In this document: piece after piece, positions 39,591 through 49,178 of the stretch
Numbering within the stretch: the stretch's first letter is position 1
How the letters are laid out: every line of letters begins with the position of its first letter
Assembly: GCF_026262505.1 (NCBI RefSeq)
Contig: NC_067203.1
Location: 12,722,392-12,786,391 of the forward strand
Length of the DNA: 64,000 bases
Source of the DNA: Trichomonas vaginalis G3
Taxonomy: Eukaryota; Parabasalia; Trichomonadida; Trichomonadidae
Direction: 5' to 3'
Notes under the pieces: generated by a model
The model's input: the letters and a program-made list of their open reading frames with translations, nothing else
Told to the model about the DNA's origin: nothing
Databases searched by the model: none
Made by a program: the position numbers and the translations under genes

Positions 39591-41363
39591 TTAAAAGTCT
39601 TCGAGCATAGCAGCTTGCTTTTCATCCAACTCTGCATGACCTGCTACAAATATAGCGTTGCTTCCGTCCTTTTTGAATTTCTTGATAAGCCAGAATACGA
39701 AGACACCAGCTAAAGCCATGACAATTGCAATAACAGATATAGTTATAATAATCTTCTGAATCTTACCGAGTGAAATGCTTGTCTTTTTGCTCTTCAAAAC
39801 TAAAGGATCCGTTTCGAAATTAGAATCATGAAGTTCCATACTTCTGCAGAAGCGAGCTGCGTATGGGCAAATAAATGATACTGAAATTATTGACTTATAT
39901 GATTGATCATAGTAATTATATGTGACTTTTTCATATATGTTTGATTTATTGCACTCCAAAACCAACTCTTTATCACTGTTTTCATCTTTTCCTGCAAGGA
40001 TGAATTCAACCTTTTCGTAGTCTGTGCATTTGTATGGATAGCAATGTTGACGAGATCCATTAAGAGCAGCAGTACCGCGAGGGCATATTTTCTCTGGGAG
40101 AATGAGAGGCATGTAATCGAAAACTTGGTGTCCAATTTTTGTCTCATTCATTGGATTGTAGAAATCTTTATGCTTGCAATAATCTTCTTCTGTTTCGGAA
40201 GGACATTTTGGAGCTTCTTCTGTTAATGTTGTTCCATAGTATTTGTAGTCAAAGCTTGGATAGATAGAATATCCATCTTTGGCAAGATATCCTTCTGGGA
40301 ATGTCTTCAAAGGCGATCCTAAAGCGAAATCTGGTATTGAAACACCATCAATTGACTTTGGATTACCCCATAATAATGGTTTACCCTTTCTATAATTGAC
40401 CTCATAAAATCCAGAATCTGCCAAAATGGATAATGTAACTTCAGTAAGGCGAAGTACTGATCCAATGTTCCTAAATAAAGAATTTGTCATGATTTCTGTG
40501 AAATAAACCCTGTGACTGACATATTCTAATTCGGCATCATTATAAAATACGTTATTCTCTAATTCTATGCCTGATACGCATTTTGATCCATCATCACCTG
40601 AGAATGAATCAACTCCATACATGTTCTTTGCAAAGATATGTGCAAATGGAGTTGATAAGAAAGTCCTCTTCATTCCTCCAACAGTTAAGTTGCAAAGAAT
40701 TGTTTTATGAGTGGTAAGAGAATTGATCGGATGATAATCTTTATACGAATCCACTGAAATGCCTAAAATATGAAGCATATCATGGAGTAAGGAAATAAAG
40801 AACTCTTGCTTATCTGTTTGATCAGATTGTATTTGATCTGGAATATAATATGGGTTAATATATATAATTCCTTGGAGTGGTCTAAGATATTTATCTTTTT
40901 GAAGAGAAACAGAGGTACTGATTTGATTTGTTGTAGGGTATGGCCTTGCAACAACAGTTATATGGAGATCCGTGCTGTAGATACTTGTCTTTGTATTCAA
41001 AGATGTGAATTTGTTCTGAAGTGTAAATGGATCCTCAACTGGACGTACTTTAACTAGGTCTTCAACAAAACCGAGAACATGAGCAAAGGTTCCGCGTATT
41101 ACTTCTTCCTTCACTTCTGTAATGATATCATGCTCTTGGCAAGCTTGTTCATACTTCCATTTTATTGTCTGGTTGGTACCTCTGCATGTATATCCGTCAT
41201 TTTCTTTTGTTAAGAATGAGTAGTCAGTTTGAATTCTGATTTTTTGAAATGATATTGAAGATAAATCTTCTTCTAAAGATTGTCTCTTCAAGCTATAATC
41301 TGCTTGATTCGATATTGATTTAAAATTTCCTGATGAAGCAAAGGATATTAATGAAATTAGCAT
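39591..41363 (-). CDS. GP63-like (leishmanolysin, M8) surface protein with altered zinc motif
   Basis: A 590-aa type I membrane protein. The signal peptide is MLISLISFASSG. A pro-region and M8-type catalytic domain follow, then a Cys-rich region (CPSETEEDYC, CPRGTAALNGSRQHC), a transmembrane helix (about 540-562, IIITISVIAIVMALAG) and a 27-residue cytoplasmic tail. The zinc site reads HDMLH (residues 194-198), where M8 peptidases have HExxH; the third His is likely in SHRVYFTEIMT (about 284). With Asp for the general-base Glu, activity is probably lost or reduced. The start ATG is 41361-41363; a TTG 13 codons upstream is not used. Many GP63-like genes exist in trichomonads and not all are active. 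Confidence 0.8.
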   Translation of the reverse strand: MLISLISFASSGNFKSISNQADYSLKRQSLEEDLSSISFQKIRIQTDYSFLTKENDGYTCRGTNQTIKWKYEQACQEHDIITEVKEEVIRGTFAHVLGFVEDLVKVRPVEDPFTLQNKFTSLNTKTSIYSTDLHITVVARPYPTTNQISTSVSLQKDKYLRPLQGIIYINPYYIPDQIQSDQTDKQEFFISLLHDMLHILGISVDSYKDYHPINSLTTHKTILCNLTVGGMKRTFLSTPFAHIFAKNMYGVDSFSGDDGSKCVSGIELENNVFYNDAELEYVSHRVYFTEIMTNSLFRNIGSVLRLTEVTLSILADSGFYEVNYRKGKPLLWGNPKSIDGVSIPDFALGSPLKTFPEGYLAKDGYSIYPSFDYKYYGTTLTEEAPKCPSETEEDYCKHKDFYNPMNETKIGHQVFDYMPLILPEKICPRGTAALNGSRQHCYPYKCTDYEKVEFILAGKDENSDKELVLECNKSNIYEKVTYNYYDQSYKSIISVSFICPYAARFCRSMELHDSNFETDPLVLKSKKTSISLGKIQKIIITISVIAIVMALAGVFVFWLIKKFKKDGSNAIFVAGHAELDEKQAAMLEDF

Positions 41364-41532
41364 TATATAATTAAAATTATATTGAATACTTTCAAATTTC
41401 AAATAAAATTATTTTGAGATAAAGTGATCTGCAAATATGTTATATGGGATTTTCTTTAAAATAATAAAATAAAATGTGACACCTCATAAAATTTCAATGG
41501 AATAAATTTATTTTATATTTCCGATATGTTAA

Positions 41533-42574
41533 GGGTGCACCCGTATGTACGTTTATTTGAGAGGAGGAGGATTACCCTCTCAATTTTGAGGGATTCATTA
41601 GTTTATTTTCTCGATGAATATGCAATAAAATTTGATTTTTACCTTATCAATATACTTCATATAATATACACATGTTCATGTAAAAACTTTTTTCCAAAAT
41701 CCTCAGGAATTAAGGGATTTTTGAATTTTAAGAATTTTTTTCGAATTTTTTCGAAAAAAAAAATATTTTCAGAACAGCCTTAACGGCTAAGATTTAGGAA
41801 CAATGTTAAGTATCAAAAAGAAAGGAGGTCTGATATAGACAACATATATCGTTGAAGGTTGAAAAAATCTCTAATATTTGAGCCCAAAATTTCAAATTTT
41901 AATTTTTTGAAAAAAGAGGCCACCCGTATGTACGTTTATTTGAGAGGAGGAGGATTATATTTTTGAAAGGGTGAAACATTATGAATATGTTAATTATATA
42001 ATAATATGTATTATTATAAAAAAGGAAAAATAAAGCACGTGAAAATTTTTCTTTCTTGATTTTTTACAAAATCTACTTAGAATTATGCAAAATATGACTA
42101 AATAATTATAAATTTCAAGTTAAATTTTAATTTTGATAAATAATTTAAATTTCAAAATATCAAGTTCAGTTCAACTATGTATGTAGTAATTCCTCAATAA
42201 AGTGCCAAAACCCTATTAAAATATATGAACATTTTCAAAATTTTAATGTTTTTATTTAAAAATTTGTTGGAATATGAGCTTCAAACAATTATTATGTAAA
42301 TAAAAATAATTAAATATATGTATTTATTCGTATTACAACCGTAGTAAGTCGATTCTTCCTTTCTTCTACTGAGTTTTGAATTTGATTTCGAATTGTAAAG
42401 AGATTCAAAGGGAAAATACTAGCGGATAAAAACTACCTCCATGAAAGGGTCATAATGGACTCAAGTTGTATTTTTTGATATTTTTTGCTTTTCGAGCCTA
42501 AATAGGTAGCCAAGATAATGCCTAAAAATAAGGTTCTAAATTCTGAAGTTTACATGATCCTCTCGTGTGCACCC
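41533..42574. mobile_element. Non-autonomous TTAA-flanked element, copy 2 (about 1.04 kb)
   Basis: Near-identical to 7881-8921 in the same orientation. TTAA lies at both ends (41529-41532 and 42575-42578), with terminal GGGTGCACCCG and the complement of GGGTGCACACG. The internal repeat of the left-end block is at about 41922. It sits in the divergent-side spacer between the GP63-like gene start (170 bp away) and the 3' end of the phosphatase gene. It has no coding capacity. Confidence 0.8.
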
Positions 42575-42991
42575 TTAATGGCAATTCTTTGCAGAACGAC
42601 CTTGTGTTTTGATTGTTATCAATAAAAACTAATGCTTATTAGTTGAAGTATCTATTTTATCATTTAATTATTTGAATCATGAAATGAGGAGTGTATAATT
42701 AAATCATCCCATTCCAATATATGCCTATTCATCTTAGGTTTGCCTATAAAATATTCAATTTTTCATGAATCTTCAATTATTCATGAATTGCTTCATATTA
42801 TAAATACAAATCATGGGTAATACACTGTATTATGAATGCATATTGACTGTTACTCTAATATGTTGTATGATTTATCAAAAAATTATAGTTATCAACTTAC
42901 ATCACTTAATAGAATAAATCATTGTTCAACAAAAAAGGTAATGGTGTTGAATATATAAGTTATCGCATGTTTATTAACAAACAGATAATAA
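42575..42991. other. Intergenic, nothing recognised
   Basis: AT-rich 417-bp spacer downstream of the phosphatase gene. No ORF or structured repeat is seen. Confidence 0.5.
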
Positions 42992-44218
42992 TTACATGGA
43001 ATTCAATAAAATTGACTGGATTCCTGAGCTATAATTCATTGATAAACGCTCACCTTTTGTAGGAGTACATATTAATCTTGGAAGAGAAGACTGTGGTGTA
43101 ATAGATTTGCGATTTTCGGATTTTTGCATTTCATCAACTGTAGCCCTTCGCTTGCGAGCTTTTGGCTGAATAACAGAATTGAACTTGTTGCAGAAACAGA
43201 GAGGAGACCTTTCAACAGCTTCAATAATTCTGTAACTTGCATCAGATTTCTTAAACTGGTCTTGAGCATCATATATGTATGTGTTAACGTCTTGTCCAGT
43301 AATTTCTAATATACCACTTGTATTTTTGGCTTTCTTAGAATAATTACTTGTTGAAAATACAGTAATAACAGTATTTCCATGGGCCTTCTGGATTGCATTA
43401 ACACACTGATGCGATCTGATGATACGCTTCAAGTTATTTGTACGTAGAAAAGATAATGCAGCCATTGGACCGAAAAGATATCCATAGCCACGGTAATTCT
43501 TAACGTACATGACGTTGGAATCGCCAGGATCACTCCAGAGCAAATCGGCGATAAACGACTTTTGAAGCATCTGCTCGTTAAGTGTGTAAATTGGACGCTG
43601 AACTACATCAAGTTCTTCAACATGGGAAAGAGATGGACTCAATCCTCCATGAACAAGGAAAAATGTCTCGTTTAAGACGCAGGCGAGAGGGATATATGCA
43701 AAACAATCATTGAATACTTTATACATGTAAGCATCATATTCGGCTAGAACCTGATCCTTGAATCCGTAAACTGAGTTGATCTCCATAAATTCATGGTTAC
43801 CACGGATTAAATAGATATCATTTGGGAAAAGAATCTTCAAACTGAATAATAGAGTAATAACTTCGATACTAAACTCTCCTCGATCAACATAATCACCAAG
43901 GAAGATGTATTTTCTTTCAGGTGGAAGTCCATTGAAAGCGAAAATTCGAAGTAGATCTCTTAAATTTCCGTGCAAATCACCTACAATGATACAATTTACA
44001 TTAAGGCGAAATAATATCGGTTCAGACTGGAAAAAATTCTGAGCAACATTTAATAAATTTTTAAGATCTTCAGCTTTGAGTTTTGGAATATCCATTGGAA
44101 GTTGATTAGGATCATTGTTTTTAGCTGCTGATATCAATGTCTGATAAGCATTAACAACATATTGAGCTATCATGAGATTTGTTAAAAAAAATGATTTGTG
44201 AGCAGATTGAATTTCCAT
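42992..44218 (-). CDS. PP1-type serine/threonine protein phosphatase
   Basis: A 408-aa metallophosphatase of the PPP family. Signature motifs occur in order: GDLHGN (about 97-102), GDYVDRG, RGNHE, LVHGGLSPS, and later IIRSHQCV (in place of the usual VRAHQ) with VITVFSTSNYS. These supply the two-metal site. An N-terminal extension of about 60 residues and a basic C-terminal tail of about 70 residues (KARKRRATVDEM) flank the core. It dephosphorylates Ser/Thr on cytoplasmic or nuclear proteins; PP1 is favoured over PP2A by spacing. The start is the ATG at 44216-44218. Confidence 0.85.
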   Translation of the reverse strand: MEIQSAHKSFFLTNLMIAQYVVNAYQTLISAAKNNDPNQLPMDIPKLKAEDLKNLLNVAQNFFQSEPILFRLNVNCIIVGDLHGNLRDLLRIFAFNGLPPERKYIFLGDYVDRGEFSIEVITLLFSLKILFPNDIYLIRGNHEFMEINSVYGFKDQVLAEYDAYMYKVFNDCFAYIPLACVLNETFFLVHGGLSPSLSHVEELDVVQRPIYTLNEQMLQKSFIADLLWSDPGDSNVMYVKNYRGYGYLFGPMAALSFLRTNNLKRIIRSHQCVNAIQKAHGNTVITVFSTSNYSKKAKNTSGILEITGQDVNTYIYDAQDQFKKSDASYRIIEAVERSPLCFCNKFNSVIQPKARKRRATVDEMQKSENRKSITPQSSLPRLICTPTKGERLSMNYSSGIQSILLNSM

Positions 44219-45049
44219 CGCCCTCACAATTTCAATTTGTTATTTCAATGGTGATAATAAAATGGTTTTATGATTAAATCATAATACATTATAGTTATAG
44301 CACATTTCAAAAAGTTAATCCCCTATTGAAAATACTGTAATAAAATCATCCAATAAAATATTGTATTATATTCGTTTTGAGATATAATTACATCATTTTT
44401 GACTCAAAAAAATCTGGTCTGATTTTGTGAAGAAAGCTATAAATTCTGACACTAGCGGTTGTAAAATATACTAGAAATATCCTCTTAATCAAGAATTTTC
44501 AACTAAATAAAAGTAAAAAAATCACATTCAATTATATATATAATCTAACCTCCTGATTCACAAAAAAACTTATACTTTTCACCCACTTATTGACAAGCTA
44601 AATTAATATCAAAGTTTTTTACATGGGTAGTCAAATCGAATAATTCATTCAAATTCTCTTTTCTACCGAAAAGTATTACAGTACTGAGATTTACAGTCCA
44701 TTGCTTATATCATTATGATATTTGCCAATATCGAGTATGAATTTTCAATTGATTTCATCATGACTTGATGCAGTATTGACCTGTATTTATAATATCTGCT
44801 TTCTGATTTAACATCTATTAACTCTATTAATTAAACATGCTTGTTCTTGTTATGAATCATATAACAAGTCCTTATTTATCGATAATCAATTTGAATTCAT
44901 TGCAAATATATCAATGAAAAGCATTATAGTAGTTCAAATCGTCTTCAACATTGTATTTATATATTAAATTTATTTGATTAATTTCCAAAAGCAACAAAGG
45001 TAAAGATTTGAATCCACTCTAAACGGAGTTGTAAGGTTTATTACAATCA

Positions 45050-45051
<2 letters not shown>
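44219..45051. other. Intergenic up to the right Maverick
   Basis: AT-rich 833 bp containing the phosphatase promoter region. No ORF, RNA gene or repeat stands out. Confidence 0.5.
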
Positions 45052-45084
<33 letters not shown>

Positions 45085-45320
45085 TAGTGGGGCTTCCAGG
45101 CACTTCGTGCCTTCTAGCCCTGAGGATGAATGAGTATAATGAAGTTTTTTTTCTTGGGGGATGGCTTCCAGGCACTTCGTGCCTTCTAGCCCCCGAAGAT
45201 GTTTAGTATAAATGAAGTTTTTATTCGGAGGGCTTCCCGAAGATGTTTAGTATAAATGAAGTTTTTATTCGGAAAATTGTTAGTCTTCTGGGTCGAAAAC
45301 ATTATATAATGTGTCGCTTT
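45052..45320. repeat. Maverick terminal repeat with tandemly duplicated hairpin units
   Basis: The A-run at 45052-45082 is followed by GGTAGTGGGG and the hairpin block GGCTTCCAGGCACTTCGTGC, which appears twice (about 45091 and 45163). The downstream block GATGTTTAGTATAAATGAAG also appears twice (about 45200 and 45242). The left-edge Maverick has each block once, so this terminus has undergone internal duplication. Beyond it, TTCTGGGTCGAAAACATT (about 45287-45304) is shared with the other copy. Frames through this region are artefacts. Confidence 0.75.
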
Positions 45321-45399
45321 TCACAAATTATATATGTTTTCATGTTTTGTCACTTTTCTGTCACTTTTCAGGAAAAAACATTTTTATTATTATATATAA

Positions 45400-46218
45400 A
45401 TGAATTTTACAAAACCACCGTTACCCTTCTTTGGAAATAAGAGTAGATGTAAAGATATTCTATTGAGAGAACTTAAGAAACTACCGAATGGTCTAACATT
45501 TGTAGATTTGTTCGGTGGAAGTTTCTATATATCTCATTTGTGCCATACTGTATTTCCTGACTCAAAGATTATATGCAATGACTTCGACAACTATATGAAC
45601 CGTCTCAAACATATACCAGACACAAACAAAATATTGAGTGAGTTGAAAGAAAAGATACCTATAGGTAAGATGGAACGTATACCATTAGATAAGAAAAATA
45701 CTGTCAGAGAGGTTTTGAAAAAAGCAGAGTATATTGACTGGGATAGTATATCTTCTAGACTATTATATAGTGGTGCTATAAGAGTTCATGACATTGAAAC
45801 ACTTATGTCAAAAGTTTTATATCTTAACTATACAAATGTTTTCAAAGAGGACATAGAAAAATATATTGAGGGTATAGAGTTTGTGAGATGTCATTGGACA
45901 GAGTTGTATGAAAAATATAAAGACAAGGAAAATGTTTTCTTTATAGTGGACCCGCCGTTCTATAACACATGGGATTTTCAATACCAAGTAGACTGGACTT
46001 TGAGAGACTCTTTAGAAACTTTAGACGTTATACATAACCATCCATGCTTTTACTTTACATCCGATAAAAGTGGTTTGGAAACCGTTATGAGATGGTTAGA
46101 GGACATACATGACTATGAGTTTAGATATGACAAGATAGAATATGAGAGAGGTCCTATAAACCGGAGAAAGTGTCATAACAAAGAAATTTTATTAGTAAGT
46201 AAATGTGGTTTGAAATAG
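45400..46218 (+). CDS. DNA N6-adenine methyltransferase, D12/Dam-like (right copy)
   Basis: A 272-aa orthologue of the gene at 1053-1871, about 95% identical. FFGNK (10-14), FVDLFGGS (34-41) and DPPF (184-187) are all kept, and the substitutions fall outside these motifs. It is predicted to be active on DNA adenine. The ATG is preceded by ATTTTTATTATTATATATAA, the T-tract promoter-like motif. It is the first gene in from the terminal repeat, and its end overlaps the 43-aa membrane ORF. Confidence 0.86.
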   Translation: MNFTKPPLPFFGNKSRCKDILLRELKKLPNGLTFVDLFGGSFYISHLCHTVFPDSKIICNDFDNYMNRLKHIPDTNKILSELKEKIPIGKMERIPLDKKNTVREVLKKAEYIDWDSISSRLLYSGAIRVHDIETLMSKVLYLNYTNVFKEDIEKYIEGIEFVRCHWTELYEKYKDKENVFFIVDPPFYNTWDFQYQVDWTLRDSLETLDVIHNHPCFYFTSDKSGLETVMRWLEDIHDYEFRYDKIEYERGPINRRKCHNKEILLVSKCGLK

Positions 46219-46334
46219 GACTACTTGTTTTAGGTTTTTTCCATTGTGTCATTTATTTATTTGACGTGGCAGAAAAGTACAGAGAATATGAAGATGAACC
46301 AATGCCTGCAAATGTTCAGTATATGTACTCGTAA
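46203..46334 (+). CDS. Small membrane protein overlapping the methyltransferase gene (43 aa)
   Basis: Right copy of the ORF at 937-1068. The ATG at 46203-46205 lies within the last five codons of the methyltransferase frame. Residues 1-20 are hydrophobic (WFEIGLLVLGFF), and the tail is charged and Tyr-rich. Same length and layout in both Mavericks. Because of the overlap, translation would need its own short transcript or downstream reinitiation. Confidence 0.6.
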   Translation: MWFEIGLLVLGFFHCVIYLFDVAEKYREYEDEPMPANVQYMYS

Positions 46335-46357
46335 GAGATATTTTTATCTAATATTAA

Positions 46358-46720
46358 ATGGACGCACAGAACTTAGCGAATGCACAGCAACCTGGACAAC
46401 CAAACCCAGAGAATATTCCAAATGAAGTCAGAATACAAACTGCAATGGCAAACTATGGTCAAGTGCCAACAGATGTACAAATGCAAACTGCCATGTCAAA
46501 TGACGCTGCGTTAGGTTTGCCACCATGGTATGCAAATATGAGATGGAAAGAGTTTTATACAAACCCTGAAGTGGGATATAAACAACTTTATGCAGATGAC
46601 GCGAACACAGGAGTTGACCCAGAATATGTTTTCTACCAGAGGAGAAATAGAATGTATGAGCTCCAGTTAAAAAATGCTATGGAACTCAACAGGAAACGTA
46701 AGAGACTAGGCGGACATTAG
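46358..46720 (+). CDS. Maverick conserved 120-aa protein (right copy)
   Basis: Identical in amino-acid sequence to the protein at 551-913. The ATG follows ATATTTTTATCTAATATTAA. Gln/Asn/Pro-rich first half, aromatic and basic second half ending LGGH. Function unknown; its complete conservation suggests tight structural constraint, as for a virion or DNA-packaging component. Confidence 0.85.
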   Translation: MDAQNLANAQQPGQPNPENIPNEVRIQTAMANYGQVPTDVQMQTAMSNDAALGLPPWYANMRWKEFYTNPEVGYKQLYADDANTGVDPEYVFYQRRNRMYELQLKNAMELNRKRKRLGGH

Positions 46721-46738
46721 ATTTTTACATATAGTAAA

Positions 46739-46981
46739 ATGGGTTTCTTCAGTAGTATTGGAAACTTCTTTCGAAATGTTGGAAGAGGTATATGGAATGG
46801 AATAAAAACCGTAGGAAGAGGAATTTGGAACGGTGTCAAAAATATTGGTAAAAGGGTAGGTCAGTTTGTTGGTATTATACCTAAAGACCCTGAACCAGAA
46901 GAGCAAGCTCCTGTTATACAACAGCCTGAACCTGCACCACAGTCTAGTTGGCAACCAAATCCAACACCTCAACCGTATTAA
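46739..46981 (+). CDS. Maverick small cationic amphipathic protein (80 aa, right copy)
   Basis: Differs from the copy at 290-532 by one residue (Asn for Arg in FFRNVGRG). It has a possible N-myristoylation start (MGFFSS), a twice-repeated VGRGIWNG(I/V)K helix segment, and an acidic and Pro/Gln-rich tail ending QPY. It lies 18 bp after the 120-aa gene and ends 4 bp before the stop of the convergent 282-aa gene. Confidence 0.8.
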   Translation: MGFFSSIGNFFRNVGRGIWNGIKTVGRGIWNGVKNIGKRVGQFVGIIPKDPEPEEQAPVIQQPEPAPQSSWQPNPTPQPY

Positions 46982-46985
46982 AAAA

Positions 46986-47834
46986 TTATATTTTTACCGT
47001 TCGATAGTAGTTGTATATGAAACTAAGTTCTAAGTAAAACGCATGGTATAATGGAATTATTCTTTTTCTTCCATCTGTAGTAAACCATACTTGAAAGTCT
47101 GAAATACTTCCACTTGGTGGTTCGTATAACTTTGTAGGTTTTTCGTAAAAGTCATTTGCCAAGCATAAGAAAGAGTTTTGGGCGCCAGAAAATGAAGCAT
47201 GAACAATAATAGCAGCTGGGTCGAAAACATCTTTAAATAAATATGGTTCATCTCTTGCATATCGACTGTAAATATTTGCTAAAGGAAGTTCGACTTTCTG
47301 ATTTAACATTCTTTGCAAATAATACCATGACATTGCAGTGAATTCTGTATATATTTGTTCGTCTTTCTTTGGATTGTCTTCGTAGATTTGAAATGACACT
47401 TGTGAATTTTGTTTGTCATATACAATTCTCACATAAAGTGTGCTCTCGGTATTTGCATATTCATCAGCATATTTTGCATAACATGAATTTATTTTATCTT
47501 CTATATTTTTTAACGCAGTCTGTAGAGAAGATGAAAGGTCAACTTGTATTAGCTCAATTTCTTCCCACATTTTTCGTTTCCCTTCAGATATATAATCTAT
47601 ATGAAACCTTACAATAAATGGAAAACTTTTATCTTCTACAGACACAAACTTCATTCTACGAAAGCCAATAGCTTTTGTGACAGATGGGTCTCTTAACCAT
47701 CTTAATGGGTAGTCAAAACGATAGCCTTCATGCTTTACGGTCTCTGTCTCAAACTTTTGACCGACATTAGTAAAAAGTTCATCTAATGGTTTAGTTGTAG
47801 CAACTCTTGAATTTTCTTTTTCTATTGAAAGCAT
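46986..47834 (-). CDS. Maverick conserved protein of unknown function (282 aa)
   Basis: A full-length copy of the protein truncated at the left edge. Mixed alpha/beta composition, no signal or membrane segment; predicted strands around FPFIVRFHIDYISEG and STLYVRIVYDKQNSQVSFQIY, and an aromatic-rich C-terminus. It is divergent from the fibre gene, with just 18 bp between the two ATGs. It could be a structural protein working with the fibre, but no domain is recognised, so that rests on position only. Confidence 0.8.
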   Translation of the reverse strand: MLSIEKENSRVATTKPLDELFTNVGQKFETETVKHEGYRFDYPLRWLRDPSVTKAIGFRRMKFVSVEDKSFPFIVRFHIDYISEGKRKMWEEIELIQVDLSSSLQTALKNIEDKINSCYAKYADEYANTESTLYVRIVYDKQNSQVSFQIYEDNPKKDEQIYTEFTAMSWYYLQRMLNQKVELPLANIYSRYARDEPYLFKDVFDPAAIIVHASFSGAQNSFLCLANDFYEKPTKLYEPPSGSISDFQVWFTTDGRKRIIPLYHAFYLELSFIYNYYRTVKI

Positions 47835-47852
47835 ATTTTATCTAGAATAAAA
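47835..47852. promoter_or_regulatory. 18-bp bidirectional start region, near-palindromic
   Basis: Only 18 bp separate the ATGs of the 282-aa (minus) and fibre (plus) genes. The sequence TTTTATCTAGAATAAAA is a near-palindrome centred on CTAG, so the same T-tract/ATCTA-like motif faces both ways. Any transcription start must lie in or very near the coding sequence of the opposite gene. Confidence 0.5.
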
Positions 47853-49178
47853 ATGTCAAATGAAACAGCGTCTATGAGAGAAATACAACACAACCGACAA
47901 CTCATTATGCAAGCTCTAAATAAGAACACAACAAACTTTTCAAACTATTCTAAGATATCTGAGTCATTGAAAGAAGGAAACTTAAAACTGACATTAAACC
48001 CAATGACAGATGAGTTTCTGTTTCAAGACAATAAGAACCATACTGTCTGTATAAATCCAACAAAAGGAACTTTAAACGAGAAACCTATAAATGAACTTCT
48101 TTTGAAAGCAGATGTTGACAACAAAGCTGACAAAGAATATGTCATTGAAAAAGTTCAAGAAGAACATGACAGAGCAGATGCAACATATGCAACAAAAGAG
48201 GATGTTGAAAAGAAAGCTGACAAAGAGTATGTAGATGCAACAAAAGACTATATTTTCGCATGGACAGATAGAGCATACTCACAAAAACACCATACACATA
48301 ACATCTATGACGTAGATGAACTTCAAGAAAAGTTAGATGACAAGGCGGATAAAACATATGTTGACAATAAAATGTCAAGTGAAGTGACAAGAGCTGACAA
48401 AGAATATTCTAAAAAGACTCATACACATACCATTGCAAATATTACAAACTTACAAGAAACCTTAAACAAGAAAAGTGACGTTGGACATACACACGATTTC
48501 TTCGCAACTGTTGGTATAGAAAATATTGAAGGAACGGTTGAAGAAACTGGTGGGGATGTATTAAATTGGAAACCTCCTAACTTTCCACAAGGTTTAACAT
48601 CGGAGGATGACATAACGACGATGAAATACATTAGATGTAGAAATGTCTATGTCATGAAGGATGAAAACAATGTTAAATTCACTGCTCAAGATTTATATGA
48701 CAACAAAGCTGACAAAACAGAGCTTCAAACGTTAAAGACAGAAATACTTCAAACACTATATCCTATAGGTTCTATTTACACGTCAATGAACTCTACCAAA
48801 CCAGAAGTAGTACTTGGTTTTGGAACTTGGACTCAAATAGTCGACAGGTTTTTGTATTGTGCAAACTCTTCAAAGGAAACAGGCGGAAGTAAAACGATTT
48901 CAGGTGCAAATTTACCTGCGCACAGTCACTACATAAATTTAAGTACATCTGAAGCAGGTTTGCATAGTCATAGATTTTGGGATTGGTCAGGAATGACAAA
49001 AGGTAAAGGATATGATGTTAAAGAGGACGTTAAGTTTGCTATAAATTGTTACTGGAGTAACACTGAGGTAGGAGGAAGCCATACACATCGCGTTTCAGGA
49101 TATACACAAACAACGGGACAAAGTAAAGACTACATGCCACCTTACATGACAGTTTACGCATGGTATAGAATTGCTTAG
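47853..49178 (+). CDS. Phage tail-fibre/baseplate gp10-C-like adhesin
   Basis: A 441-aa fibre-like protein. Residues about 85-220 are repeats typical of phage tail fibres: KADKEYV, KADKTYVDNK, and HTHTIANITNLQETLNKK followed by DVGHTHDF. The C-terminal 139 residues form a domain like the gp10 C-terminal/tail collar family: YPIGSIYTSMN (303-313), LGFGTWTQI, RFLYCA, GGSKT, LPAHSHYI (about 354), LHSHRF (about 370), SHTH (about 409), closing MPPYMTVYAWYRIA. The HxH pairs resemble the metal-threaded tips of trimeric fibres. In a Maverick this would serve attachment of a virion to a cell or receptor. The frame is intact while core replication genes are broken. Confidence 0.82.
   Translation: MSNETASMREIQHNRQLIMQALNKNTTNFSNYSKISESLKEGNLKLTLNPMTDEFLFQDNKNHTVCINPTKGTLNEKPINELLLKADVDNKADKEYVIEKVQEEHDRADATYATKEDVEKKADKEYVDATKDYIFAWTDRAYSQKHHTHNIYDVDELQEKLDDKADKTYVDNKMSSEVTRADKEYSKKTHTHTIANITNLQETLNKKSDVGHTHDFFATVGIENIEGTVEETGGDVLNWKPPNFPQGLTSEDDITTMKYIRCRNVYVMKDENNVKFTAQDLYDNKADKTELQTLKTEILQTLYPIGSIYTSMNSTKPEVVLGFGTWTQIVDRFLYCANSSKETGGSKTISGANLPAHSHYINLSTSEAGLHSHRFWDWSGMTKGKGYDVKEDVKFAINCYWSNTEVGGSHTHRVSGYTQTTGQSKDYMPPYMTVYAWYRIA

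Noticed and set aside
45243..45440. ORF across the right Maverick terminal repeat
   Set aside because: Runs through repeat units and overlaps the methyltransferase start; no independent support.
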